64,000 nt of DNA. Source: Streptomyces sp. R21. GTDB taxonomy: Bacteria; Actinomycetota; Actinomycetes; Streptomycetales; Streptomycetaceae. Of the stretch, positions 50,293 to 58,379 are shown piece after piece. The translations under genes were made by a program, and so were the position numbers. Under the pieces are notes generated by a model, which saw only the letters and a list, made by a program, of their open reading frames with translations, ran no database searches and was not told where the DNA came from. Each line of letters begins with the position of its first letter. Position 1 is the first letter of the stretch. The stretch lies in assembly GCF_041051975.1 (NCBI RefSeq), contig NZ_CP163435.1, positions 1,116,001-1,180,000 of the forward strand, read 5' to 3'.

Positions 50293-51858
50293 TCAGGCGA
50301 GTTCACGCTTGAGGATCTTGCCGGTGGACGTCAGGGGCAGCGCGTCGACGAACTGGACGACGCGCGGGTACTTGTACGCGGCGAGCCGCTCCTTCGCCCA
50401 GGCGGCGAGTTCCTCCTCCGTCGTGCCACTCCCCGCCTTCTTCACCACGACGGCCTTGATCTCCTCGCCGTGGGAGTCGTGCGGGATGCCGATGACGGCG
50501 ACGAGCGAGACCGCGGGGTGCTCCATGAGCACTTCCTCGACCTCGCGCGGATAGACGTTGAAGCCACCGCGGATGATCATGTCTTTGGATCGGTCGACGA
50601 TGTAGTAGAAGCCGTCCTCGTCCTTGCGGGCGAGGTCGCCGGAGCGAAACCAGCCCTCCCGGATCGCCTCGGCCGTCGCCTCGGGCCGTTTGTAGTAGCC
50701 CTTCATGACGTTGTGCCCCTTGATCGCGATCTCCCCGACCTCGTCGGGGCCGCCCGCGGCATCGGACCAGTCGTCGCGGATGAGCTTCATCTCCACGCCC
50801 GGGATGGGTATCCCGATCGACCCGACGCGGGGTGCCTCGCCGAACGGGGAGAAGGACGCGATCGGGGAGGTCTCGGACAGCCCGTATCCCTCGAGGATCG
50901 TGACCCCGAAGCGGTCCCCGAACTGCTTGTGGATCTCGGCGGGCAGGGCCGATCCACCGGCCGCCGCCACGCGAAGGTTCGCGGCCAGGCGGGCGACGTC
51001 GACCGTCTCGTCCAGTGCCGCGAGGAGACCCCAGTACATCGTCGGAACCCCGGCGAAGAACGTCACGTCGTGGTCGAGCATGAGACGCAGGGCGGCCCGC
51101 GCCTCGAACCTCGGCTGCATCACGATGGTGCCGCCGAAGGCGAAGGCGCCGTTCTGGATGACGGTCTGGCCGAAGGCGTGGAACAGCGGCAGCACACACA
51201 GATAGGTGTCCGGGCGCTCCGGATCGGAGGCGAACAGGTCGACGCCGGCGAGCGCGTTGTCGTACACGTTGCGGTGCCGCAGCTCCGCGCCCTTGGGCCG
51301 GCCGGTCGTGCCGGACGTGTAGAGGACCACCGCGGTGTCGTCCTCGTCGCGTTCGACCGTCCGGAACGTCACGGGCTGCTCGGCCACGACCGAGGCGTAC
51401 GACTCCGCCGCCCCGCCTCCGGACCGGGGCGCGCCGCCGCTCTCGATCAGGAAGAACTCGGTGCAGCCCGCGTTCGCCTGAAACCCCTCCCACGCGGCCT
51501 GCCCGATCGGCAGCTCCGGCGTGCCTTCGAAGGCGAAGTACGCCTTCGCGTCGGAGTCGGTGAGGTGGTAGGCGACCTCTCGGGCCTTCAGCAGGACGTT
51601 CAGCGGCACGACCGCGGCCCCGGCCTTGAGGATGCCGAAGTAGATGCTGGAGAAGTGGGGCAGGTTGGGGCAGGACAGTGCGACCTTGTCACCCGGCCGG
51701 ATCCCGCGGGAGTCGAGCAGGTTCGCGACGCGGTTGGCCGCGGCGTCGAGGGCGCCGTACGTGACGCGGTCGTCGCCGAAGACGATCGCGGTGCGCTCCG
51801 GGTAGCGGGACGCGGAATCCGTCAGCAGTCGTGACACGTTGCGGCTCGGGTTGTGCAT
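50293..51858 (-). CDS. Long-chain-fatty-acid/aromatic acyl-CoA ligase (AMP-forming)
   Basis: 521 residues from ATG 51858 after AAGGAAG; sequence upstream of it is not conserved. ANL-family motifs: VLYTSGTTGRPKGAELRHRN, VLPLFHAFGQTV, YGLSETSPIASFSP, GYYKRPEATAEAIREGWFRSGDLA, VDRSKDMIIRGGFNVYPREVE and the C-terminal LTSTGKILKREL with the catalytic Lys. It converts a carboxylic acid to its CoA ester with ATP. Within its operon the amidase could release the acid, the ligase activate it and the flavoprotein reduce a double bond. The chain type is not predictable. Confidence 0.92.
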   Translation of the reverse strand: MHNPSRNVSRLLTDSASRYPERTAIVFGDDRVTYGALDAAANRVANLLDSRGIRPGDKVALSCPNLPHFSSIYFGILKAGAAVVPLNVLLKAREVAYHLTDSDAKAYFAFEGTPELPIGQAAWEGFQANAGCTEFFLIESGGAPRSGGGAAESYASVVAEQPVTFRTVERDEDDTAVVLYTSGTTGRPKGAELRHRNVYDNALAGVDLFASDPERPDTYLCVLPLFHAFGQTVIQNGAFAFGGTIVMQPRFEARAALRLMLDHDVTFFAGVPTMYWGLLAALDETVDVARLAANLRVAAAGGSALPAEIHKQFGDRFGVTILEGYGLSETSPIASFSPFGEAPRVGSIGIPIPGVEMKLIRDDWSDAAGGPDEVGEIAIKGHNVMKGYYKRPEATAEAIREGWFRSGDLARKDEDGFYYIVDRSKDMIIRGGFNVYPREVEEVLMEHPAVSLVAVIGIPHDSHGEEIKAVVVKKAGSGTTEEELAAWAKERLAAYKYPRVVQFVDALPLTSTGKILKRELA

Positions 51859-51892
51859 CGTCGTCTTCCTTGGCTCTCGGGGCGGTCTGGGT

Positions 51893-53362
51893 CTAGACGA
51901 AGGCCGGAGGCGGCACGAAGCCGTCCACTTCCCGGCCCAGCAGCGCGGCGAACTCGATGGTGGTGAGATCGCCCCCGCTCGGTCCCATGGCCTGCACACC
52001 GATGGGCAGTCCGCTTCTGCTCTTGCGCACGGGGATGGTCGTCGCCGGTCCCCCGGAGACATTGGCAACGGCGTTCCACTTGACCTGGTCCCAGTAAGGG
52101 CGGCGCACGCCGTCGACTTCGAAGGGCCGCCCGAACCGGTCGATCAGCTTGTTGTGGTGGGCGGGGGCGGCTGTCGGGGTGACCGGCATGAGCACGATGT
52201 CGAAGTCCTGGAAGAACTCGAACCATCGCTGCCTGAGCTCGTTGCGCGCCGCGTGGGCCAGCTGCCAGCGATAGTGGGACTGGAAGGTTCCGAGCAGGGC
52301 GGGACCGGCGTCGCCGCGCGGGTGCTGGACGAGCCGGGCCAGCAGCGCGGCGTTGGGGGCAGGAGTGAGGCCGGTGCGGTCGTAGGACAGCGCGCCGTAG
52401 AGCAGGGGCAGGAAGGCCTTCCGGTGATTGGTCGCGATGTCGACGGGGAGGTTCGGAGGCTGGACGGTGACCTTCGCGCCGGCCGCTCGCAGCACGGCGA
52501 CCGCGTCGTCCATGGCCCCCGTGATGTCGCTGTCGACCGGGCACGCGGGATCCTCGCCCCAGACGGCGACCCGGAAGTCGGCGAGCCGGGTCGCTCGTGG
52601 CGGTGCGAGCGTGTAGCTGAAGCCGCCGTCGTAGTCGGCCGCCCCGACCGTTGCCCGCAGGATGGGGACGAGGTCGCGGGCGTCGCGGACCTGTGCGCCG
52701 CCGCAGGCCATGTCGGCGTTCGTCCATCGTCCGGTGCCCGGGCCGCCGGGAACGTGCCCGATGAGGGGTATCGATCGCCAGGTCGACTTGTGCCCGTACA
52801 GGCCGTTGAAGTGGGACGGGATTCTGGTCGATCCGCCGATTTCCGAGCCGAAGTCGAAGGCCGTGAGGCCCGCGGCGGTGGCGACGGCGCCGCCCCCGGC
52901 GGACCCTCCCGAGGTGCGGGTCGTGTCCCACGGGTTGGACGAGGGACCGAACACCGGGTTGTCCGCCTGGACGTCCTGGTTGCCCGGCGGCATGTTGCTC
53001 TTCCCCATGATCACCGCACCGGCCGAGCGGAGCCGTTTGACCGCCTCGGCGTCCTGGTCGGGGACGTAGTCCTTCAGATCGGTGCGCCCGCAGACGGTAC
53101 GCATCCCGGCAGTCTCGAAGCTGTCCTTGACCGTGATCGGCAGCCCGTGCAACGGACCGAGGTCCCGCCCAGCTGCCCGCGCGGCGTCCGCTTCCCGGGC
53201 CTCGCGGCGGGCGCGCTCGCGATCGAGGGTCACCACCGCGTTCAGTGCGGTGTTGTGGGTGGCGATCCGCTCGAGATAGAGCTCGACGAGCTCCCGGCTC
53301 GAGATCTCCCCCGCGGCCAGCGCGCGTGACTGCTCGACGGCGGACTGGAAGGGAACGTCGCT
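51893..53362 (-). CDS. Amidase (amidase signature family)
   Basis: 489 residues from GTG 53362, which follows GAGG by six bases; the in-frame ATG 53377 has GGAG directly against it, too close to serve. The Ser-cisSer-Lys triad of the amidase signature family is visible: Lys80 (TVKDS), Ser155 in TSGGSAGGG and nucleophile Ser179 in GSEIGGSTRIPS. C-terminal MPVTPTAAPAH and LPIGVQAMGP fit. It hydrolyses an amide to an acid and ammonia in the cytoplasm. It is the first gene of an operon reading leftward, divergent from the TetR gene at 53488 across an operator-rich gap. Confidence 0.92.
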   Translation of the reverse strand, partial: SDVPFQSAVEQSRALAAGEISSRELVELYLERIATHNTALNAVVTLDRERARREAREADAARAAGRDLGPLHGLPITVKDSFETAGMRTVCGRTDLKDYVPDQDAEAVKRLRSAGAVIMGKSNMPPGNQDVQADNPVFGPSSNPWDTTRTSGGSAGGGAVATAAGLTAFDFGSEIGGSTRIPSHFNGLYGHKSTWRSIPLIGHVPGGPGTGRWTNADMACGGAQVRDARDLVPILRATVGAADYDGGFSYTLAPPRATRLADFRVAVWGEDPACPVDSDITGAMDDAVAVLRAAGAKVTVQPPNLPVDIATNHRKAFLPLLYGALSYDRTGLTPAPNAALLARLVQHPRGDAGPALLGTFQSHYRWQLAHAARNELRQRWFEFFQDFDIVLMPVTPTAAPAHHNKLIDRFGRPFEVDGVRRPYWDQVKWNAVANVSGGPATTIPVRKSRSGLPIGVQAMGPSGGDLTTIEFAALLGREVDGFVPPPAFV

Positions 53363-53403
53363 CACGGCACGCCTCATCTCCGACGGTGGCCGACAAAATT
53401 ACC

Positions 53404-53429
53404 TGTCGACCGTAATATTACGTACGTCA
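53404..53429. promoter_or_regulatory. Operator cluster between divergent amidase operon and TetR gene
   Basis: Two overlapping copies of the TTACG-NN-CGTAA pattern, TGTCGACCGTAA (53404-53415) and TTACGTACGTCA (53418-53429), surround a perfect palindrome CGTAATATTACG (53411-53422). This AT-rich patch is in the divergent promoter gap, so the TetR protein at 53488 probably represses both itself and the amidase operon through it. Confidence 0.65.
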
Positions 53430-53487
53430 GACCATAGATTAGGATGGGGTGCGAGGCAATGGCCCGCGAAGCGAACGGAGGAACCCT

Positions 53488-54060
53488 GTGGCGCGCTACG
53501 CCAAGGAGCACAAGCAGGTGACACGGCAACGGATCATCGAGAAGGCCGGTCATCGGTTCAAGCAGGACGGCATCGACGGCTCGGGCATCTCCACGCTGAT
53601 GTCGGACGCGGGGCTCACCAACGGAGCGTTCTACGCCCATTTCGAGTCCAAGGACGACCTCGTGGCCAACGTCGTCGCAGACGAACTGCGCACACAGATC
53701 GCGGCGTACGGCGCGCTGCAGCCCGGCCGCCCGGGACTTGAGGACTTCGTTCGCGAATACCTGTCCCCCGAGCACCGGGACAACCCCGGCTCCGGATGCC
53801 CCTCCGCCGCCCTGCTCGACGAGATCGGCCGCTGCGGGGACGAGACCAAGCAGGCCTACACCGAGGGTGCGAAGGCCATCGTGGAAGAGATCGCCGCCCG
53901 CCTGACACCCGAGGATCCGCAGTCCGCTCGCGGCACGGCCATCGGGCTCTACACGATGATGGTGGGGACGCTGCAATTGTCCCGCGCCCTCTCCGACCGG
54001 AAGTTCGCCGACGAGGTCCTTGAGCAGGGAATCGAGAACGGCCTGGCGTTCATGCGCTGA
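53488..54060 (+). CDS. TetR/AcrR family regulator, paralogue 2
   Basis: 190 residues from GTG 53488 with GGAGGAA four bases upstream. ARYAKEHKQVTRQRII and GIDGSGISTLMSDAGLTNGAFYAHFESKDDLV form the HTH. The C-terminal domain has GCPSAALLDEIGRC, DETKQAYTEGAKAIVEEIAARL and GTLQLSRALSDRKFADEVLEQGI. It is a close paralogue of the regulator at 42173. A C-terminal fragment of a third relative lies at 57056. Divergent from the amidase/ligase/flavoprotein operon with shared operators between. The inducer is unknown, perhaps an amide, acid or enone handled by these enzymes. Confidence 0.92.
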   Translation: MARYAKEHKQVTRQRIIEKAGHRFKQDGIDGSGISTLMSDAGLTNGAFYAHFESKDDLVANVVADELRTQIAAYGALQPGRPGLEDFVREYLSPEHRDNPGSGCPSAALLDEIGRCGDETKQAYTEGAKAIVEEIAARLTPEDPQSARGTAIGLYTMMVGTLQLSRALSDRKFADEVLEQGIENGLAFMR

Positions 54061-54382
54061 GGGGGCCGTCAACCCGCGGCCGGGTGATGGTCGACTGCTT
54101 CCGCCGCGCCATGCGTGAGGAGGTCGAGCCCGGGGGCGGCGACAGCCCTGCGCGCCCCGAGCGGGACGGCTCGCGGCCACCCACGGAGCCGCTGGAAGGG
54201 GTACCCATCACGCCGGGCCCGACATGACCGTCCTGCGATGCACGACGACCGCCTCACCATCGCCGGGTGGCCAAGAAACAAGCACGTCAGCCACTCCAGG
54301 CGGGCGCCTCGAGCCGCTCACCCGAAGGGTGTCACGACTCTGAGGCAACGCCTGCGGCTCGACCGACCACCGCACTTCGCTC
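54061..54382. other. 322-base gap between convergent genes; nothing recognised
   Basis: Neither strand shows a gene with a ribosome site and recognisable motif here, and no strong hairpin is evident. It simply separates the TetR gene from a facing hydrolase gene. Confidence 0.5.
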
Positions 54383-55258
54383 CTACCGCCGTTCGAGGAA
54401 CTCGAGAGCCGTCTCCACGAACTGCTGGTGGAACTGGAAGATGCCGCCGTGGCCGGCGTCGGGGTAGATCACCAACTCGCCGTTCGGCACTCGCCGCGCC
54501 AGGTCGGTCGAGTTCACGGACGGAACCATCCTGTCGCTGTCGCCGTTTACGACGAGCACGGGCTGGTGGATGACGGAGAGATCCTGGGGTCGCTTCAGCC
54601 CCCAGCGGTGAATGGCCTTGAGCTGGTTGCTGTACGAAACGGGGGAGATCGCCTTGTCCCGGTCCTGGGTGCGCTCCTTCAGCCGGGCCAGGAACTCCTT
54701 CCCGGCCCGGCGCCCGCCCGCGGTGCGGGTGAAGAAGAGGAACTGCTTCGGATCCTGAAGGGTGAGCAGTCCTCGGACGGTGTCGAGATGGGACAGCCAG
54801 GTCACGTTCTTGATGCCCTCACCTCCCGCGGGACCGGTGCCCGTGAGGATCAGCTTGCGGACGAGGTCCGGTTCGGTCTGCGCGATCACCTGGGCGATCA
54901 TGCCGCCCATCGAGAAGCCATGGAGATCGACGGACTCGAACCCGAGCGCCCGGATGAAGGTGACGGCATCCTCCGCCATCGCCTCGATGGTGCGGGGCGT
55001 CGAACCGGTGGAAGCGCCGACGCCTCTGCTGTCGAACGTGATGACCCGACGCTTGGCGGCGAAGCCGTCGACGACCCGCGGGTCCCAGTTGTCGAGGACA
55101 GCGGCGAGGTGGGTGAGAAAGACCACCGGAACGTCGGACCGGGGACCGAGCTCGCGATAGGCAAAGGTCACTCCCCCGGCGTTGATGGTGTGGGTCGGCG
55201 CGTTCTTGTACGACGTCACCACGTCGCCTCGTACTTCGTGTGAGTGATTCACGGTCAT
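54383..55258 (-). CDS. Alpha/beta hydrolase
   Basis: 291 residues from ATG 55258 with GAAGG upstream. HLAAVLDNWDPRVVDGF, TFDSRGVGASTG, the nucleophile elbow HGFSMGGMIAQ, VNGDSDRMVP with the acid and DAGHGGIFQFH with the His give the full triad. There is no signal peptide. It resembles haloperoxidase-like/esterase alpha/beta hydrolases. A substrate cannot be given. It is transcribed alone; the upstream 539-base gap has an operator copy at 55448. Its relative at 55798 has the same size and direction, a probable paralogous pair. Confidence 0.9.
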   Translation of the reverse strand: MTVNHSHEVRGDVVTSYKNAPTHTINAGGVTFAYRELGPRSDVPVVFLTHLAAVLDNWDPRVVDGFAAKRRVITFDSRGVGASTGSTPRTIEAMAEDAVTFIRALGFESVDLHGFSMGGMIAQVIAQTEPDLVRKLILTGTGPAGGEGIKNVTWLSHLDTVRGLLTLQDPKQFLFFTRTAGGRRAGKEFLARLKERTQDRDKAISPVSYSNQLKAIHRWGLKRPQDLSVIHQPVLVVNGDSDRMVPSVNSTDLARRVPNGELVIYPDAGHGGIFQFHQQFVETALEFLERR

Positions 55259-55447
55259 GCCCTTCGGCGCGGGGTTTCTGCGAGCGGGCGACAACCCCCC
55301 TTTCCCTGGGGGACGGGACGGGCGCGGAGCAGTTACCTGGGTCTGTCGACTACGGCTGCGGTCGGCAGGGTCGAGTCGGCGTTCGCAGGCTGTGGGAGCG
55401 GGAATCGCGTGCGGTTCGAGCACCTCAGCATCACGCCAACCATTACA

Positions 55448-55459
55448 GTATGACCGTAC
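55448..55459. promoter_or_regulatory. TA(C/T)G-NN-CGTA operator copy upstream of hydrolase 54383
   Basis: GTATGACCGTAC keeps the TATG-AC-CGTA core and shares ten bases with the first site before the SDR gene at 40097. It lies 190 bases upstream of the leftward hydrolase start. Confidence 0.5.
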
Positions 55460-55705
55460 TTCTATGAAGCCACAAGTCGGCGAGCCGACAAAGATGAGGA
55501 GCACAGGCCTGCAGCGATGCGGCGGACCACCGGCAGAGCTGGTCGCGACTCTGAGGGAGATGGCGTCGACGGTTCGGCGCTCATGGCCTTCGCGGGCCGA
55601 GCAGGAGGGCCGGGTCGAGCATGGGCCATCTCTGCGAGGCCGCGTCGCCGGGAAGCACCGACCTTCTGCCGGATCTCATAGTGGTGACGTTCGGCAAGCA
55701 CAGAG

Positions 55706-55735
55706 GCGCCGCCTCACACGGCCGTGAGGCGGCGC
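55706..55735. terminator. Hairpin terminator of hydrolase gene 55798
   Basis: GCGCCGCCTCAC and GTGAGGCGGCGC make a perfect 12-base-pair stem with a six-base loop, 62 bases beyond the stop of the leftward hydrolase gene. Confidence 0.75.
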
Positions 55736-55797
55736 TTGCACGATGGGCCACCGGCCGCCGCCCCGCAGCGTTCGGGGGCGGTGGCCGGTCGGCGTCG

Positions 55798-56649
55798 TCA
55801 GGCGGCGAGGAAGTCGGCCACCTGCTTGGTGAAGGCCTTGGCGTACTGGAAGAGGAAGGCATGCCCGGCGCCGGTGTAGAGGACGAGGGTGGCGTTGTCG
55901 AGGTGCTGGACCGCGACGTAGGAGGCGTGGGCGGGGATCATCACGTCGTGCAGGCCGTTGGCGTAGAGGACGGGCTGCTTTATGGCCTCCAGTTCCGCCA
56001 CCACCTGGTCGAAGGGGACCGCCAGGAGAGCACCCACTGCCGTGAGCATGCCCTGCGCAGCCGCCTCGGAGATCGCGGGGCCGCCCTCGGCTAGCCGGGC
56101 CGAGAGGTGGTCGAAGTGCTCGAGCCCAGCGGCGCGGGCCGCCTCCGTCTCGGGGTAGAACAGGTACAGGACGTCATCCCGGTCGGCATCGGGCTTGTTC
56201 ATGATGCCCAGGACCTTCTCGCTGAAGTCCGGAGCGCCGGGCACCCAGCCGGCCGGGCCACTGCCCGCCACGATGAGCTTGCGGACCAGCTCGGGACGTC
56301 GCAGAGCCACACGCTGGGCCACGATGCCACCCAGGGACCAGCCGAGGAGGTCGGCCTGCGCGAGGCCCAGTGCGTCGATGAACTCGATGGCTCCCTCGGC
56401 GAATCCGTCGAGGGAGTCGCGCGGCTCGCCGTCGGTGTAACCGACGCCGACATTGTCGAACACGATCACGTCGTGGTCGGCGGCCAGGTAGTCCAGGAAC
56501 TCCGGGTCCCACCAGTCGATGGTCCCGCGGAAGCGGTTCAGCAGGACCAGCGGAACGCCGCCCCGCGGACCCATCCGCCGGTAGGTGAACGTCGCGGAGG
56601 GACCTTCGACGGTGAGGCCCTCGACCTTGTCTGCCAGATACGTGCTCAT
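55798..56649 (-). CDS. Alpha/beta hydrolase
   Basis: 283 residues from ATG 56649 (ATG 56658 also possible). LLNRFRGTIDWWDPEFLDYL, IVFDNVGVGYTDG, the elbow LGWSLGGIVAQ, YANGLHDVMIPAHASY and GAGHAFLFQYAK supply nucleophile, acid and His. It is related to the hydrolase at 54383 and to chloroperoxidase-like/ester hydrolases. Divergent from a broken TetR gene (57056) with an operator between them (56964), which copies the arrangement of amidase operon and TetR at 53.4 kb. It is therefore probably regulated by one of the surviving TetR paralogues. Confidence 0.9.
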   Translation of the reverse strand: MSTYLADKVEGLTVEGPSATFTYRRMGPRGGVPLVLLNRFRGTIDWWDPEFLDYLAADHDVIVFDNVGVGYTDGEPRDSLDGFAEGAIEFIDALGLAQADLLGWSLGGIVAQRVALRRPELVRKLIVAGSGPAGWVPGAPDFSEKVLGIMNKPDADRDDVLYLFYPETEAARAAGLEHFDHLSARLAEGGPAISEAAAQGMLTAVGALLAVPFDQVVAELEAIKQPVLYANGLHDVMIPAHASYVAVQHLDNATLVLYTGAGHAFLFQYAKAFTKQVADFLAA

Positions 56650-57055
56650 GATGTCCATCTCTTGTTTGCGGGTATCCGTGACTGCTCGCGCAGCGCACCG
56701 AAGGCGTGCGGGGACTGGGGTGAGGAGTTGTCCGGGCCGGCGCCCGACGTCCTGAGCCGGCGTTGGCGATCGGGCCATCGGCCTACCTAAAGCGCTCGAT
56801 CAACTGCTCGCCCAAGTTGTCGGCCCGAGCGTCACCGGTCACTTCGAACTCGAGGAAGATCAGCCGTCGCGACGATTGATGCGGACGTCTCCCGGCTCAC
56901 ACCGGTCACCACGAAATCCCCCTTGCCGAGCGCGAGGGCGCACCCTCGGTGCGACGTATGAACTTATGATCGTAATGCTAAACGCGGAAGACCGGGCCCG
57001 CAAGTGGATCCTTACGGCACGGGAGGTACACCGCGCGCCGTCGGGGTGAGCCGGG
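56650..57055. other. Gap upstream of hydrolase 55798, with operator
   Basis: About 400 bases with no intact gene. The only clear signal is the operator at 56964-56975. In a normal TetR arrangement the HTH-coding part of the regulator would begin just beyond it, but it is missing. Confidence 0.5.
56964..56975. promoter_or_regulatory. TA(C/T)G-NN-CGTA operator copy beside hydrolase 55798 and TetR remnant
   Basis: TTATGATCGTAA matches TTACG-NN-CGTAA at 11 of 12 positions and shares 11 bases with the copy at 38340. It is 315 bases from the hydrolase start and about 80 from the TetR remnant. Confidence 0.55.
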
Positions 57056-57300
57056 ATCCCCTTCGCCGCCCTGCTCGACGAGACAGGGCGAGCACAGGCC
57101 CGACCAAGCAGGCGTACGCCGACGGCGTACTGGTTGTCACCGACGGCATCGCCGCCCGGCCGGCATCGGACGATCCACCCTCAGTCCGCACCAAGACGCT
57201 CAGCGCTTACACCGTGACGGCCGGAAGAGAACGACGGACCTCGGCCCTCTTACGATCCACCGACCGGCCACTTCGGCGGCCGAGTCGTCGTGTGATGCCG
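57056..57300 (+). pseudogene. Truncated, frameshifted remnant of a third TetR paralogue
   Basis: Bases from 57056 read DPFAALLDETGRA, then about base 57100 the phase changes by one and continues TKQAYADGVLVVTDGIAARP, SDDPPSVRTKTLSAYTVTAG. These match the ligand-domain sequence of the two intact TetR proteins (AALLDEI, TKQAY-EG, IAARL, DPPSAR). The N-terminal HTH is absent and the GTLQLSRAL end has decayed. It is a dead fragment, next to an intact operator. End point approximate. Confidence 0.7.
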
Positions 57301-57409
57301 GGCGACGAAGCGACGTCAGCAGCCTGATAGCCACCCCCAGCGCTCTTGGGCGGCCCAATCCCACGAATGGCTCGATCAACCCGATCGAGAGGTTTCCGGA
57401 CTCACCACG

Positions 57410-57820
57410 TCAACTCCCGTGCGTCCAGGCGAGCGTGACCTGCATCTCGCTGAATCGCCAGCCCGCCGATGTCCGCACCGCGGTGCAGGCCACTCGCAAC
57501 CCGCTTGTCCGGTGCGGTGGTTCACCGTTGCGGTAGAAGTACGTGAGCTGGTTCGCCGTGGCCTTCGCGCGGTCACCGTCGACGTCCACCAACACGTCCC
57601 CGTGCACGTGCTGCGTGTGTTCTCCCGTGACCTGGCTTCGCTTCAGGAGTGCGGTCAACTCATCGAGGCCGTGCAGTTCGCCGCGCGGCGAGTGCCCCAC
57701 GAAATCGTCTGTGTAGACGGTGTGGGCGTCGTCGTGTCGTTGTTCGTCCAGCAGGTTGGCCAGGCGGGCGAAGAGGTCGGCGATCTCGATGCGGTCGGCG
57801 ATCCGGGTGTCGGCGGGCAC
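57410..57820 (-). CDS. SnoaL-like / NTF2-fold protein
   Basis: 136 residues from GTG 57820, which has AGAGGAG five bases upstream; the longer open frame upstream runs through the operators and the MarR gene's promoter. IADLFARLANLLDEQRHDDAHTVYTDDFVGHSPRGELHG is the typical start of SnoaL_4-like/NTF2 proteins, and the ending SGWRFSEMQVTLAWTHG is their common last strand. Such proteins may be small isomerases, hydrolases or binding proteins; no active-site assignment is made. Divergent from the MarR gene with twin operators in the 97-base gap, so it is the likely repressed target. Confidence 0.87.
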   Translation of the reverse strand: MPADTRIADRIEIADLFARLANLLDEQRHDDAHTVYTDDFVGHSPRGELHGLDELTALLKRSQVTGEHTQHVHGDVLVDVDGDRAKATANQLTYFYRNGEPPHRTSGLRVACTAVRTSAGWRFSEMQVTLAWTHGS

Positions 57821-57856
57821 GAAGTCTCCTCTGATGACTCTGATGACAGCTCCAGT

Positions 57857-57899
57857 GTCGGTGGGACCAACACTATGGCAGCGTGTTGGTCCCACCAAC
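57857..57899. promoter_or_regulatory. Twin MarR operators in the divergent gap
   Basis: Two near-identical palindromes, GTCGGTGGGACCAAC (57857-57871) and GTTGGTCCCACCAAC (57885-57899), lie 28 bases apart centre to centre. Taken together they also form a perfect 13-base inverted repeat (GTGGGACCAACAC, nine bases, GTGTTGGTCCCAC; 57861-57895). The second site ends 18 bases before the MarR ATG. Confidence 0.8.
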
Positions 57900-57917
57900 A
57901 CTGTTACGGTGACCGCC

Positions 57918-58358
57918 ATGGACGAGATCCCCGAGCGCCTGGCGGTGAAGCCGAGTTGGCTGATCACCCAGCTGGCCGTGCACGCCCGTCGGCTGGTGTT
58001 CGACGGGTTCACCGCGACCGGGGCGCGCGGATACCACTACCGCATCCTCGCCGCGCTGCACGAGTTCGGGGCGGCGAGCCAGGCCGAGCTCGGCCGCCGG
58101 TGCCGTATGGACCGCAGCGACGTCGTGACGGCCGTGAGCGAACTGGTCGAGCAGGGCTTCGTCGACCGGGCGCCGGACCCTGACCACGGGCGGCGCAACA
58201 AAGTGACTCTCACCGAAGGCGGTGTCCGACAGCTGCGGCGCATGGACGGGGTGCTCGATCAGGTCCAGGACGACCTGCTTCAACCGCTGTCGGCCGACGA
58301 CCAGCAGACGCTGACCCGTCTGCTCAGCCGAGTTCTCGCCCAGCACGAACGGGGCTGA
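57918..58358 (+). CDS. MarR family transcriptional regulator
   Basis: 146 residues. A winged HTH of MarR type: YHYRILAALHEFGAASQAELGRRCRMDRSDVVTAVSELVEQGFVDRAPDPDHGRRNKVTLTEGG, followed by helices for dimerisation (LLQPLSADDQQTLTRLLSRVL). It should bind the twin palindromes in the gap and repress itself and the NTF2-like gene until a small, often phenolic, ligand is bound. The ATG at 57918 has no strong ribosome site. The ligand is unknown. Confidence 0.92.
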   Translation: MDEIPERLAVKPSWLITQLAVHARRLVFDGFTATGARGYHYRILAALHEFGAASQAELGRRCRMDRSDVVTAVSELVEQGFVDRAPDPDHGRRNKVTLTEGGVRQLRRMDGVLDQVQDDLLQPLSADDQQTLTRLLSRVLAQHERG

Positions 58359-58379
58359 CGGCCGTTCTCGCCGGCCGTG

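Larger units (their letters stand above)
55259..55797. other. 539-base gap with operator and terminator
   Basis: No credible gene. It contains the TATG..CGTA operator (55448-55459) upstream of the first hydrolase and two stems downstream of the second hydrolase: a strong one (55706-55735) and a looser one between 55747 and 55786 (GGCCACC...GGTGGCC). The middle part (about 55470-55700) shows nothing recognisable. Confidence 0.55.
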
